Assembly (NCBI RefSeq): GCF_048820975.1
Contig: NZ_JBMEUF010000001.1
Span: forward strand, 1,240,001 to 1,304,000
Length of the DNA stretch: 64,000 bases
Source: Glaciecola sp048820975
GTDB lineage: Bacteria > Pseudomonadota > Gammaproteobacteria > Enterobacterales > Alteromonadaceae
Direction of reading: 5' to 3'
In this document: positions 44,291 to 54,152 of the stretch, in pieces
Numbering within the stretch: position 1 is the stretch's first letter
Layout: every line of letters starts with the position of its first letter
Program-made: the position numbers and the translations under genes
The notes under the pieces: model-generated
What the model was told of the DNA's origin: nothing
The model's database searches: none
The model's input: the letters and a program-made list of their open reading frames with translations, nothing else

Positions 44291-46300
44291 TTATTTGATC
44301 ACGTTTAATTTTGGCTTTCTAAGTTCAGTAGAATCTTTTGATTGCTCTTTATTTCGTTGCGCCCATACTAAATCACAAATACCGTCGGTTGGATTAAAAC
44401 CGGTTGGTGCATTGAGTAAAATTTCACGTATGGTTTCATGATCAAAGTTATGACAAGCTCTATCGAGTTTGTCTAAAATGGGCGATAAGTCATCCCATGA
44501 GAGCATCGCCTCATTCGCGGTTAATATCCGCTCATGGAAGGTCTCAAGCACGTTATCACCTATCAGCAATTCTTCATACAACTTTTCACCCGGGCGAAGA
44601 CCAGTACATGTGATTGCAATATCCCCATCGGGATTTTTGTCGTCTTTTACATCAAGACCAGACAAACGAATCATTTTTTCGGCTAAATCTTTAATTCTCA
44701 CCGATTCACCCATATCAAGCACGAACACATCACCGCCTTTCCCCATTGCCCCCGCTTGTATAACAAGTTGTGCTGCTTCCGGTATGGTCATAAAGTAACG
44801 AGTGATATCTTCATGAGTAAGTGTAATAGGCCCGCCTTCTTTTATTTGGCGACGAAATAAGGGGACTACCGAACCGGAAGAGCCAAGTACGTTCCCGAAG
44901 CGCACCATGCAAAAACGTGTTCCTGTATTCACTTTGGCTTCTTCCAAAGCTTGCAAAACCAATTCAGCCATACGTTTGCTCGCCCCCATGGTGTTAGTGG
45001 GCCTTACAGCTTTGTCAGTTGAAATAAGCACAAAGGTTTCAACACCTGCATTAATTGCAGCTCGGGCGGTGTAATAGGTGCCAAAAACGTTATTCCTAAC
45101 GCCCTCAACCACATTATGCTCCACTAACGGTACATGCTTATAGGCAGCTGCATGATATATAGTATCCACGCCAAATGACTTCATCACTGCTTCAACACGG
45201 TTAATGCGCTGTACAGACCCCATTATGGGATAAAGTGTTGTTTTTAGGCCTTGCTTAACAATATATTCTGATAGCTCTTTTTCAATTTCATACAAGCCAT
45301 ATTCTGACAACTCAAACAAAACTAGTTTAATGGGTTTGTATTTTAAAATTTGACGGCAAAGCTCCGAGCCTATTGACCCACCAGCGCCAGTCACCATTAC
45401 CGCTTTTGCAGTAATGTGCTGTGCCATTAATTGCGGAATAGGCGTTACGGGTTCGCGGCCTAACAAATCTTCTATTTCTACGTCAATAATTTGGTCATCA
45501 GGTACGTTTCCTTCAATAACATCTTTAAAACCAGGTATGGTTTGCACCTTTACAGACAGGTGTTCTAACTGGCTAATTACCTGATTTCTGCGAGAACGGC
45601 TAGCACTAGGCAATGCTAACAACACTTTGTATGCTTTGTGTTCAAAGATAAGTGTACGTAATTCTTGAATATCTATTACTGGGACACCTTGAATAATTGA
45701 ACCTTGCTTAGCCTTATCATCATCAATAAATGCGCTTACATAATATTCTGCGCCTGTTGCCAAACCAGTCGCTAGCTGACGTCCTGCGGAGCCTGCGCCA
45801 TAAATCACTACTGGTTTTTTATTTGAGCCAGAAAAGTGACCTATTGAAGCCCGAACGATTAATCTTGAGCCCCCCACCGTTAAGAGTATTAATGCTCCAT
45901 ATATTAGCGGCATAGTCCTAGGGATAGGAATAGAAGAGAAAAAAGCAATTATTACAATACTAGACGTAGAAAGTATTGTTCCTGCAACAATCGCCCACAC
46001 TGCTTGCGAACTCATATAGCGCAGAACTGCACGATACAAGCCCAAACGAATAAAGATAAAAACACTCAATGAGAGAATTATAGGAACAATCGACCAATAA
46101 CTGCTCTCAAAAAAAGGGGTAAAACTATCTAAACGTATGAAAAGCGCTAACCAAAATGACGAGAAAATGCACATCGAATCCACAACTAATGTCACAGCCC
46201 GTTTTGTTTTTCGGCTGGCATTGAATAATTTAATTAGGGGGGTTACGCGCAAGTTTTTCTCGCTATGCTCTGAGTCTAGTGGCTTTTTAGTAGAACTCAT
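44291..46300 (-). CDS. WbpM/CapD-type UDP-GlcNAc 4,6-dehydratase, membrane-bound
   Basis: Makes UDP-4-keto-6-deoxy-GlcNAc, the entry to QuiNAc, FucNAc and bacillosamine. Four transmembrane helices (about 36-57, 70-90, 101-123, 127-147) precede a CoA-binding-like domain (YGAGSAGRQLA). The SDR domain begins VTGAGGSIGSELCRQILK (303-320). TNTMGASKRMAE shows Met in place of the usual SDR Tyr, the Ser-Met-Lys arrangement known for WbpM. 669 aa, full length. RBS AAGGAAAG. It lies 270 bp from the sugar transferase, so it may be transcribed separately. Confidence 0.93.
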   Translation of the reverse strand: MSSTKKPLDSEHSEKNLRVTPLIKLFNASRKTKRAVTLVVDSMCIFSSFWLALFIRLDSFTPFFESSYWSIVPIILSLSVFIFIRLGLYRAVLRYMSSQAVWAIVAGTILSTSSIVIIAFFSSIPIPRTMPLIYGALILLTVGGSRLIVRASIGHFSGSNKKPVVIYGAGSAGRQLATGLATGAEYYVSAFIDDDKAKQGSIIQGVPVIDIQELRTLIFEHKAYKVLLALPSASRSRRNQVISQLEHLSVKVQTIPGFKDVIEGNVPDDQIIDVEIEDLLGREPVTPIPQLMAQHITAKAVMVTGAGGSIGSELCRQILKYKPIKLVLFELSEYGLYEIEKELSEYIVKQGLKTTLYPIMGSVQRINRVEAVMKSFGVDTIYHAAAYKHVPLVEHNVVEGVRNNVFGTYYTARAAINAGVETFVLISTDKAVRPTNTMGASKRMAELVLQALEEAKVNTGTRFCMVRFGNVLGSSGSVVPLFRRQIKEGGPITLTHEDITRYFMTIPEAAQLVIQAGAMGKGGDVFVLDMGESVRIKDLAEKMIRLSGLDVKDDKNPDGDIAITCTGLRPGEKLYEELLIGDNVLETFHERILTANEAMLSWDDLSPILDKLDRACHNFDHETIREILLNAPTGFNPTDGICDLVWAQRNKEQSKDSTELRKPKLNVIK

Positions 46301-46570
46301 TTCTTTCCTTGAAATAAAATTTTCACTCTGTGAGTATAGCTCAATACGAGCTTATTTCAACTACTTAAAACTTATCTGCAATGCGCTTTTCTTAACAAAT
46401 ATACACTGGCACACTACATTGGTCTTTATTGTAAGAGGTAAAGTCTAGAATTCCTGTTTTTAGAGTGGTGTTTAATAAGCCGTATATTTCTTCGTCCAAC
46501 CGCTAATACGGGAACGAATAAATAAATATATGGATTAATGGTAGCGATTCACCTACTACTTAGTAAATGA

Positions 46571-47143
46571 TTATTGATTGTCACTCTGTACTCTATCACC
46601 TGCACCTTTTCCAGTTATGGTCATAATAATGAATTTAAAGTACTGAGTTAATGACAGCTCAGCAATCATCTTCTGATCAGTTTCAGCAAGCAGCTTTGGC
46701 GTAGACATATCAATGGTGCTCACCTGTGCAAGCCCTGTAATACCGGGTAATACGGCATACACACCACGGCTATCTCGTTCAGTAATTAACTCTTCTTGAT
46801 TGAACAAGTTTGGCCGAGGACCTACAAAACTCATTTCGCCCTTAAGTACATTTACTAACTGTGGTAACTCGTCTATTTTAGTTTTACGTAAAAAGCCGCC
46901 CAATTTAGTGATAGAAGCCGCACTTGCAAGATGACTGGCTACCGATTTGGTTTCAACTGTCATAGTGCGAAATTTAATAAGTTTAAATGGCCGTTTATTT
47001 TTACCCATGCGTTGTTGAATGAAGATCGGCGAGCCGGTATCAAAGTAACCAATAATAGTAACAACAATTAAAATTGGAGAAGTGGTCAATAGACCAAAGA
47101 AAGCCAGCAAAAAATCGAGGAGACGGATTAAAATTATATGCAT
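46571..47143 (-). CDS. Small phosphoglycosyl transferase (initiating sugar transferase)
   Basis: Transfers a sugar-1-phosphate from a UDP-sugar to undecaprenyl phosphate, starting the repeat unit. 190 aa, the minimal monotopic PGT (PglC type). A hydrophobic re-entrant N-terminus (residues 5-31) is followed by FKLIKFRTM (57-61), the catalytic Asp-Glu dyad in KIDELPQL (91-92), SFVGPRP and PGITGLAQV (133-141). With the upstream SDR and the WbpM-like enzyme, the likely donor is UDP-QuiNAc or a related 6-deoxy-HexNAc. Confidence 0.9.
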   Translation of the reverse strand: MHIILIRLLDFLLAFFGLLTTSPILIVVTIIGYFDTGSPIFIQQRMGKNKRPFKLIKFRTMTVETKSVASHLASAASITKLGGFLRKTKIDELPQLVNVLKGEMSFVGPRPNLFNQEELITERDSRGVYAVLPGITGLAQVSTIDMSTPKLLAETDQKMIAELSLTQYFKFIIMTITGKGAGDRVQSDNQ

Positions 47144-47159
47144 TGGTTAATTATGTCTT

Positions 47160-48113
47160 TTATTTGTATAAACTGAGGGTTGCAAGAAAAGCATCAGCTG
47201 TTTTATTCATTGATTCAGCCGAGCTGCAAGGTGGTTGCCAATTTAACATTTCTTTTGTTTTTGATATATCAACTTGTAACGACCCACATAACCGTTGCGC
47301 TATAGTCGTTTTACCCATTAGCTTTGCAGTCAAAGTAAACCATGTACCAGGAATAGGTAACAATCTATTCGGCACACCTAATGCGGTGGCGATATTAGCC
47401 AATAATTGAGAGGTTGAAACATCATCATCGTCAGATACCATAAAGGTTTGATTTGCCGCATTAGGGTGGTCAATACAAGTAACAATTAAATCAACTAAGT
47501 TATCAACCGACACTAAGCTACGTTTATTGCTCTTGATACCACCTAATGGCACTGGCAACCCTCTGTTAACCCATTTCATCATCGAAGCAAAGTTAGCCTT
47601 CACACCTGGGCCATATACCAATGGTGGACGAATTATTACAACCTCCATACCTGTCTTCGCTGCAATTTCGCGCAACCCTACTTCAGCTTCATACTTACTT
47701 AAGCCGTAAGGGTCAGTGGGTATAAATTGATCATCAGGCCTAAACGGTAAATCGGGTTTTGTCGACTCGCCATTTACCTTTACTGAACTAAGAAAGATAA
47801 AACGTTTTAGGCCAGCATTCGCAGCTTGCTGCGCTAGATTAAGCGTACCGTAGGTATTTACCTCTCGAAACGCCTCTAATGGATCTGTCGCGCTATCATC
47901 CATAATATGCACTCGAGCAGCGCAGTGGATAAGTACATTTGTATCTTGCAAAGCAACCGCGAAATCAGTATCGGCATTAATTTCACTTTGATAAAATGAA
48001 GATTTAGTTGTTTTTGAAGGATTTTGCCTTCCCAAACAACGGACGCTTTTATTTTTTAAAGCATCAAACAATGCTCCGCCAACAAATCCAGTGGCCCCTG
48101 TCAGCAATATCAT
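47160..48113 (-). CDS. WbpV/WreQ-like NAD-dependent sugar 4-reductase/epimerase
   Basis: 317 aa, extended SDR. Cofactor motif LLTGATGFVGGAL at the start. VLIHCAARVHIMDD and FIFLSSVKVNGEST lead to the catalytic DPYGLSKYEAE (Tyr-x3-Lys), then IIRPPLVYGPGVKANF. This pattern belongs to WbpV and WreQ, which reduce the 4-keto product of WbpM-type dehydratases to UDP-D-QuiNAc or FucNAc. The order SDR then PGT mirrors the P. aeruginosa wbpV-wbpL-wbpM arrangement. It overlaps the upstream glycosyltransferase by four bases (ATGA). Confidence 0.8.
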   Translation of the reverse strand: MILLTGATGFVGGALFDALKNKSVRCLGRQNPSKTTKSSFYQSEINADTDFAVALQDTNVLIHCAARVHIMDDSATDPLEAFREVNTYGTLNLAQQAANAGLKRFIFLSSVKVNGESTKPDLPFRPDDQFIPTDPYGLSKYEAEVGLREIAAKTGMEVVIIRPPLVYGPGVKANFASMMKWVNRGLPVPLGGIKSNKRSLVSVDNLVDLIVTCIDHPNAANQTFMVSDDDDVSTSQLLANIATALGVPNRLLPIPGTWFTLTAKLMGKTTIAQRLCGSLQVDISKTKEMLNWQPPCSSAESMNKTADAFLATLSLYK

Positions 48114-48853
48114 TTAAAAATATAACCCATCATTTTACTCGGATACTTGGACATAATAGAAAACCAATTTGCTTTAATTCCGTTGCTTCGGCAGGACGCC
48201 AATATTTCTCTATTAAGTATAAAATTAGACATAAAACCAGAAGTACTTAGTCCCCCCAATCGCATTTTTACAATTTCTTCATCTAAATAGGTAAATGATG
48301 TGTTTGGCAACGAAAAAATCCGCAGTAGCATATCAAAATCAGAAGCTATCTTAAAATCAGTACGGTATAACCCTGCTTTTTCATAACACTCTTTTTTTGC
48401 GTAAAACGAAGGATGAGCAGGCATCATACCTCGCGAGAACTTTGATTTGTTAAATCCAGCAGATGAATAATGCCTTTTCTTAACAGAAAAGTCATGTTTT
48501 GAATAAAAACCAACGTTACCATATATACCATCACTATTACCTATGGCGGATACTAAGTTAATGATTGTTTCTTCACTTGCGAGGGTATCGTCCGAGTTCA
48601 GCACACCAACAATATTGCCAGTGGCTAACTTAATACCTTTGTTCATTGCATCATAAAGCCCATAATCAGGCTCACTAACATGTACACTTACCACCGCTTT
48701 ATATTTTGACACTATTTCGTTTGTGGAATCGTTAGATTTACCATCAATGACAATATATTCGATGTTAGGGTAAGTCTGGGATTGAACAGATTGTATTGTA
48801 TCTTCAATCGTTTTCTCAGAATTAAAACATACCGTAATGATTGAAACTTTCAT
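48110..48853 (-). CDS. Glycosyltransferase family 2 (WcaA-like)
   Basis: 247 aa, GT-A fold. It starts VSIITVCFNSEKTIEDTIQSV. Asp in YIVIDGKSNDST and the NSDD metal site (GVLNSDDTL, about residues 89-92) are visible. EPDYGLYDAMNKGIKLATG is the conserved block of this subgroup. It probably adds one sugar to the lipid-linked repeat. Overlaps the WbpV-like gene and lies 43 bp after the GT4 gene. Confidence 0.85.
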   Translation of the reverse strand: MKVSIITVCFNSEKTIEDTIQSVQSQTYPNIEYIVIDGKSNDSTNEIVSKYKAVVSVHVSEPDYGLYDAMNKGIKLATGNIVGVLNSDDTLASEETIINLVSAIGNSDGIYGNVGFYSKHDFSVKKRHYSSAGFNKSKFSRGMMPAHPSFYAKKECYEKAGLYRTDFKIASDFDMLLRIFSLPNTSFTYLDEEIVKMRLGGLSTSGFMSNFILNREILASCRSNGIKANWFSIMSKYPSKMMGYIFK

Positions 48854-48896
48854 TTAATAAATATTTCCAAGTAAATAATTGTTTGAATGTTTTAGC

Positions 48897-50045
48897 TTAT
48901 TTTTTTATTGCTACAAACTTTATCGCATATTCTAGTTCGTCAAAAAATCGTTTCTGTAAATCAAGTTCTGGTTGAGTAGTAGAAATCACTTTTGTCTTTA
49001 TAGTTGAGCAAATTAATGTCGCAAGTGATTCGATATTTCGGGGATCGAAAAACAAGAATTCACCATGTTTTGGCTCTTGCTCTCTATGGATTGGGATATC
49101 GGAAAGAATCATCTTTTTACTAAGAGATTTAGCTTCTTCGACAGTGCTACTCCAACCTTCAAATAAAGAGGGGTTGAGAACAAAAGAACTTCCAGCCATT
49201 AAAGCTAAAACATCACTACCAGGTATTAAACCTAATACTTTATATTCATCAGAAGTAATGTCCATATCTCGAATAAATGTTTGACATTTTTTAAATGACT
49301 CCGACTCGGTACTACCTGTAGAAACAATCTGAAATGGTTTTTCTCCCTTCATTCGGAGAAACTTAATAGCTCGCAAAACAACTTCATGGTTTTTATGAGG
49401 CCAATATTGATTAGGTAAGAATATATACTTATCTTCAAGTTGGTACTTTTCTTTTACTGCCTCAATATCTTTTTCGGGTACTTTTGCTACCTTCACAGCA
49501 AACCTTATAACAAACAACTTATCCTCTGGAGTAGGGTATGTTTTTAAAAAACTATTTTTCGCATCATAGCTACTGAAAACAACACCAGATGAAAATTTTG
49601 CTTGCGCTAAAAAACCAATATTACGTTTTAGTTTTTTCAGCATTGAAAACATTTTCGGGAGATATATGTGCTGTAAATCAGGGATCCAAGATAAGACGGG
49701 TGTTTTAAAATTCCAACCAAAAAATCTAGCATTACTGTAAAAAACATCAATATTGTGTTTCTCCGATAAAAGAGAAACAACCTTATCTTTACCAAGAAGC
49801 ACTGCAGACAAAACATCAGTTAATTTTTGCTGAGTAGATTCAACATAAGCTAACTCAACATTCTTCATGGATAAAAGCAACTCTTCAAAATCACCATCAA
49901 TATCACGCGACATAAAAACGATTACTTCGATACTACTTGAATATTCGGAAAGTAATGCCACTAATCTTAAGTAATAATTTGCCCCGCCCATCCAAAGTTT
50001 TGGCGATGGAAAAAAAATACCTAGTCTTATTCTTTTATTATTCAT
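48897..50045 (-). CDS. Glycosyltransferase family 4
   Basis: 382 aa from ATG 50045; an open frame extends 14 codons upstream into the SDR gene. GT-B fold. The N-terminal domain begins RLGIFFPSPKLWMGGANYYLR. The donor half has FLPNQYWPHKNHEVVLRA and VLGLIPGSDVLALMAGSSFVLNPSLFEGWSSTVEEAKSLS, the E-x7-E retaining-GT motif. Sugar specificity cannot be read. It overlaps the upstream SDR stop by a few bases. Confidence 0.85.
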   Translation of the reverse strand: MNNKRIRLGIFFPSPKLWMGGANYYLRLVALLSEYSSSIEVIVFMSRDIDGDFEELLLSMKNVELAYVESTQQKLTDVLSAVLLGKDKVVSLLSEKHNIDVFYSNARFFGWNFKTPVLSWIPDLQHIYLPKMFSMLKKLKRNIGFLAQAKFSSGVVFSSYDAKNSFLKTYPTPEDKLFVIRFAVKVAKVPEKDIEAVKEKYQLEDKYIFLPNQYWPHKNHEVVLRAIKFLRMKGEKPFQIVSTGSTESESFKKCQTFIRDMDITSDEYKVLGLIPGSDVLALMAGSSFVLNPSLFEGWSSTVEEAKSLSKKMILSDIPIHREQEPKHGEFLFFDPRNIESLATLICSTIKTKVISTTQPELDLQKRFFDELEYAIKFVAIKK

Positions 50046-50967
50046 GATTCTGTTTGTACCAATTGACATACTGAGCAACACCTTCATCTAACTTAACTTT
50101 GTATTTTCCACATAGGCTATCTTTAAATACGCAATCTGAAACTAAAGAAAATGGATCGCCAGCTCGAGATGAATTGTTAAAAACAATGTCAATGTCAACT
50201 TGACCGTTAAACCAATGCATACACAAAAGCGAAATAAGTTCAGCTACGGTATGTTTTGTCCCCGTCCCTAAATTTACAACACATGGGCTTGAGTTCCCTA
50301 AACTACCAAGCGCATAAAGGCTATCGCAGACATCATTGATATGAATCCAATCCCGTTCTTCATTTCCGGTTCCAAAACAAGTTAAAATTGTCGGCTTATC
50401 TATGTTTCTAAGTTTGTTACACATATCCCAGAGTAATTGCTTTCGCAAGCCGTTACCATAAACTGAGAATATTCTTACAGCTGTAATTTTTAAATTATGA
50501 TTTGAACGGTACATTGAAGCTAGACGCTCAACCATCTCTTTGTGATAACCATAATTAGAATAAGGGTTAACTTTTGAGTTTTCTCTAAGCTTTCCGCCTG
50601 AGTGACTACCGTATACCGCTGCACTTGACGCAATAATCACATTAGTTTCAGGTGAATTTACACGAACCCATTCAAATAATAGTGAAGCAGTATCGACACT
50701 TTTACAAAAGTCCCCATAAGGGTTGTCGACTGCGGTCCCGACCGAAGATCCACCAGCAAGATGATAAATAGTCTTAGGTTTACCTTTCATTAGCTTAAGA
50801 AGTTTATTGAGGTTATTGAAATCAACATAGCCATTTAAAAAATTACTATTTGATTTTTTCTCTCCTCCACTACCAACACCATATACATTACAGTCTTGCT
50901 GGGAAAGTTTATTTACAAGGTTGCTTCCGATAAAGCCAAAACAACCAGTTACGATAACTTCATTCAA
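50038..50967 (-). CDS. NAD-dependent nucleotide-sugar epimerase/reductase (SDR)
   Basis: 309 aa. VTGCFGFIGSNLVNKL is the Rossmann motif. VIIASSAAVYG has the catalytic Ser, and YSNYGYHKEMVE has Tyr-x3-Lys. RDWIHINDVCDSLYAL and VNLGTGTKHTV are typical of the extended SDR family. The substrate is not determined. One attractive role is the 4-ketoreductase for the 2,6-dideoxysugar route encoded about 8 kb away; this is inference from what the pathway lacks. Confidence 0.8.
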   Translation of the reverse strand: MNEVIVTGCFGFIGSNLVNKLSQQDCNVYGVGSGGEKKSNSNFLNGYVDFNNLNKLLKLMKGKPKTIYHLAGGSSVGTAVDNPYGDFCKSVDTASLLFEWVRVNSPETNVIIASSAAVYGSHSGGKLRENSKVNPYSNYGYHKEMVERLASMYRSNHNLKITAVRIFSVYGNGLRKQLLWDMCNKLRNIDKPTILTCFGTGNEERDWIHINDVCDSLYALGSLGNSSPCVVNLGTGTKHTVAELISLLCMHWFNGQVDIDIVFNNSSRAGDPFSLVSDCVFKDSLCGKYKVKLDEGVAQYVNWYKQNHE

Positions 50968-50986
50968 AATTGAGCCTTTTTTATTG

Positions 50987-51727
50987 TTAAATAATACTAC
51001 TGAAATTTTTTGCTGCCAAAATATAAGGCATCAATATTAATTCATTGCCTACCTTTATTAACTCTAAATACTGCTCTTGACTTGGAATTAAGGATTCATC
51101 TATATCGGTTTTTACCCATTTTTGAGAATGAAAATCAAACCTTTTTATAACTTTTGCGGGGTTACCAATCACAATGGAAAAGGGTGGGACATCATTTAAG
51201 ACAATTGATTTAGCGCCAATAATTGAACCGTGACCAATATTCACATTGCCGATAACGGTTGCACCATAGCCAAAAAAACAATTCACCCCAACTTGTATTA
51301 CATTTTCACTATCTACTCCTGTTTTAATGTAGGGAGACATGACTGAGTCAATATTATGGGATGCGCCAATAAATGAACAATTCGACGCAGTTAATGCATA
51401 TGCGCCAATGGTAATATGCGCCCCTGCAGTTAAAAAGTTATTTTCACCAATAAATGAGTTGTCACCAATAGTTATATACTGTGTACTTCGATTATTTCGG
51501 TGGTTGACATTGAGCCACGTACGATTACAAATAACCACATTACGACCTAATGAAACTTGTCTCCAACCTGTCACTCGCGCAGTCCTTGATATGGTGCATT
51601 TAAAAAAATACTTATATCTGTAAAAATATCCCATAAAACCTGTAATGAAATAATAACCACGTAGCATCATCAGACCTACATTACTTTTTGCTAGCTCTCT
51701 AAGCTTAACCTTTAACTCATTTAGCAT
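50987..51727 (-). CDS. Hexapeptide-repeat acyltransferase (WbbJ/WcaF-like)
   Basis: 246 aa. A left-handed beta-helix in the middle (TIGDNSFIGENNFLTAGAHITIGAYALTAS, in several turns) and the C-terminal GHGSIIGAKSIVLNDVPPFSIVIGNPAKVIKRF are typical of O-acetyltransferases of polysaccharides. The catalytic His is probably in the GASHNID region. It would acetylate a sugar of the repeat. It overlaps the upstream gene by 11 bp. Confidence 0.85.
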   Translation of the reverse strand: MLNELKVKLRELAKSNVGLMMLRGYYFITGFMGYFYRYKYFFKCTISRTARVTGWRQVSLGRNVVICNRTWLNVNHRNNRSTQYITIGDNSFIGENNFLTAGAHITIGAYALTASNCSFIGASHNIDSVMSPYIKTGVDSENVIQVGVNCFFGYGATVIGNVNIGHGSIIGAKSIVLNDVPPFSIVIGNPAKVIKRFDFHSQKWVKTDIDESLIPSQEQYLELIKVGNELILMPYILAAKNFSSII

Positions 51728-52643
51728 AGGATACCCTTTTTAGAAGAGATTTGATGTAACCAACTATCTTTTTATTTAAGCGTTTTCTAAGATGTTTTTG
51801 TAAAGTCCCAACCTTAAATTCAGACAGTTCGACAACATCTGGATAGTTTATATCGATCGTCGAGTAGGAGATGGCTGATGAAAACAATTCACTCGAAGCA
51901 TAAGATGAATGAGTGCCCCCGTCATTAAAACCGTCGTTTACGACCAGGCTTTGAGGAGGATAAAGTGTCAAACCGTCATACGAATACACATAAGAATACC
52001 AACGAATGGCCCAAGAGCTTATTTTTCCGCTACACTCTAAATTAATCATCCTTGAAAAATTAAACGAACCACCAAAGTTGTATTTAGTTTTATCACTTTT
52101 TGTCACTATTAAAGATTGATAATTTGTCGTCAAATCAAAACCTTGCCACTTGCTTTTCCATGTAGCCCAGCCCCAAGAATTTGTGATAGGTAAAAAAAAC
52201 GCATCTATTCCATCTTCAGGTTTATAGTTATAACCGGATATTTGATAAACCTTTTCATGCCCATTGTATTTAATTAACCCCGTCCGCATAAAGTTATAAA
52301 ATTCCGAGTCTAACTTCAAATCATCTTCGATAACTATAACTGCTTCATAATGTTTTAGAACATCAGATATTCCACCATGAATTGAATATTTAAGCCCCAA
52401 GTTTTCGTCCCTTGCAATAATTGTTGCTTGAGGCATTAACTCTTTAGACACTTGATAGCACTCATCAGTAAGAATCCGTTCTTTCAAATTTCTAGGACCA
52501 TCAATAAAAACAAAAATATCATCTGTTTGTGCATTGTGGCAACTAAGGTATGAATTGAAAGTATTCTTCAATTTATCTGGTCTATTAAATGCGAAAAAAA
52601 CGACTGCTATTGTTAGACCTTTACTGCTTTTTACTTCTTTCAT
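51717..52643 (-). CDS. Glycosyltransferase, GNT-I/HlpA-like GT-A family
   Basis: 308 aa. The start TIAVVFFAFNRPDKLKNTFNSYLSC and the motifs FIDGPRN, ENLGLKYSIHGGI and VIVIEDDLKLDSEFY (an EDD metal site, about residues 101-103) describe a GT-A glycosyltransferase. I associate it with GNT-I-like or HlpA-annotated proteins. ITNSWGWATWKSKWQGFD is also shared within this group. The sugar is unknown. It is followed upstream by a 212-bp gap in which I see nothing. Confidence 0.75.
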   Translation of the reverse strand: MKEVKSSKGLTIAVVFFAFNRPDKLKNTFNSYLSCHNAQTDDIFVFIDGPRNLKERILTDECYQVSKELMPQATIIARDENLGLKYSIHGGISDVLKHYEAVIVIEDDLKLDSEFYNFMRTGLIKYNGHEKVYQISGYNYKPEDGIDAFFLPITNSWGWATWKSKWQGFDLTTNYQSLIVTKSDKTKYNFGGSFNFSRMINLECSGKISSWAIRWYSYVYSYDGLTLYPPQSLVVNDGFNDGGTHSSYASSELFSSAISYSTIDINYPDVVELSEFKVGTLQKHLRKRLNKKIVGYIKSLLKRVSYAK

Positions 52644-52855
52644 GATATTTCTCTTTTATTTCATCTCTGATTAGCTCAAATTTACCCCATAAACGAATAG
52701 AAAATGAGAATAGCTAATATCCACTAAAATATCGTAATAGGTTAATGGATAGTCTATGTGTCGGCTTTTCTAATCATTTTTTTGACCGTCTTCAATCAAT
52801 AAATATAAACAATACCAGTCAGTGTTAAAACCAGTGAACAGTTCTCAAGTTATAT

Positions 52856-54112
52856 TTAAAAAATACGCCTATGGATACTAACAGAACCATACTTTGTTGT
52901 ACTAAAGCATATGATTATCACGAAATACCAGTATTCCAATGCTCCAAAAATAGTTCCACTAAACATACCTCCAAGAACATAGAAAATTAAACAATACGTC
53001 AATATTCCATACACTCCTCCTCGCTTACTGATAGTACAATTTTTTAACATGTTTAATTTACCTAAGACAAATAAATTCAAACTTACAAAAACCAACATAC
53101 CAGTCACTCCTGTAGCCATTAATATTTCTAAAACTTGGTTATGAGGGTAAAACTTATATTCTCTTTCAACAATAAGATCGCCTAAAATTGGTTTATTATA
53201 AAACTGCTCTAGTGCACCGTGATACAACTGATAACGGATTTGTGCACTTTGGTCAGATTTCCCGCCCATTGCCAGATAATTTGAAATTACATCTATATCA
53301 GGAACTAATACAGACATTAAAAAAATACCTATACCTACACAAAGCGGTAACAGAATACTAAACAACATTATTTTTTTTAAGCTGACATTTGCTAATAGTA
53401 TAATTATTAGTACAGATAAGAGCGAAACTAATGCCCCGCGAGATCCTGATAATAAGACCCCAATGAGACCAATAAACATAACAATTATTAATAATATTTT
53501 TTTTTTGTTATATATTTGAATTAAGCCAAATGCCAATAAAAATAAAACTGCAGAATATCGCCCTAAAGAAATTGGATTTAGCCGTTCCGTGGAAAGACGT
53601 TGGCCGCCTTGCCAACTGCCACTAAGTATTTGAAATGCTGAAACAGAAAGATTTAATAAAACCCCAAGAAGCAAGATATACAAGCTCATTATAAATAAAC
53701 GCTTTAAATCAGCTTCATTATAAGAGCGAGCTACAGCTAACATTGGAATAAAAACAAACCCATAACCCACTGTGATATAACTAATTATAGTATCTTCGCC
53801 CAACAGATTAGCTTGAAAGGTAGCATCATAAAATAAACGACAAGTATAAATAAACCAAAAAAGTAGTACCAGTAATAAAGCACACATTCCTAGAGTCTCT
53901 ACGTACATTTTTTTAAGAAGAAAAAACAGCTGAAAAATAAATAGCATCGCACCACCAAGGACAAACACTCGGTACAGAATCGTTACCAAAGAAGTTTCTG
54001 AGTTGGGAGAAATGAGCTCTGCAAGCGGCGCAATGACACAGTAGCCAAAAAGAGAAAACGAAACATAGAAAAGAAATAGATTACTGTTGTTAGCAGCATA
54101 TTGTATTTTCAT
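52856..54112 (-). CDS. O-antigen polymerase/ligase-type membrane protein (Wzy candidate)
   Basis: 418 aa with about eleven hydrophobic helices. A periplasmic loop between about 255 and 325 contains DQSAQIRYQLYHGALEQFYNKPILGD and then YKFYPHNQVLEILMATGVTG, the Arg/His arrangement of the Wzy/WaaL superfamily. SGSRGALVSLLSVLI precedes it. Given the Wzx flippase in the same run, Wzy polymerase is more likely than the WaaL ligase, but sequence alone cannot separate them. Confidence 0.8.
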   Translation of the reverse strand: MKIQYAANNSNLFLFYVSFSLFGYCVIAPLAELISPNSETSLVTILYRVFVLGGAMLFIFQLFFLLKKMYVETLGMCALLLVLLFWFIYTCRLFYDATFQANLLGEDTIISYITVGYGFVFIPMLAVARSYNEADLKRLFIMSLYILLLGVLLNLSVSAFQILSGSWQGGQRLSTERLNPISLGRYSAVLFLLAFGLIQIYNKKKILLIIVMFIGLIGVLLSGSRGALVSLLSVLIIILLANVSLKKIMLFSILLPLCVGIGIFLMSVLVPDIDVISNYLAMGGKSDQSAQIRYQLYHGALEQFYNKPILGDLIVEREYKFYPHNQVLEILMATGVTGMLVFVSLNLFVLGKLNMLKNCTISKRGGVYGILTYCLIFYVLGGMFSGTIFGALEYWYFVIIICFSTTKYGSVSIHRRIF

Positions 54113-54152
54113 TTTGAACTGATTATAAATATAAAAAGGCGATAAGTTTGCA

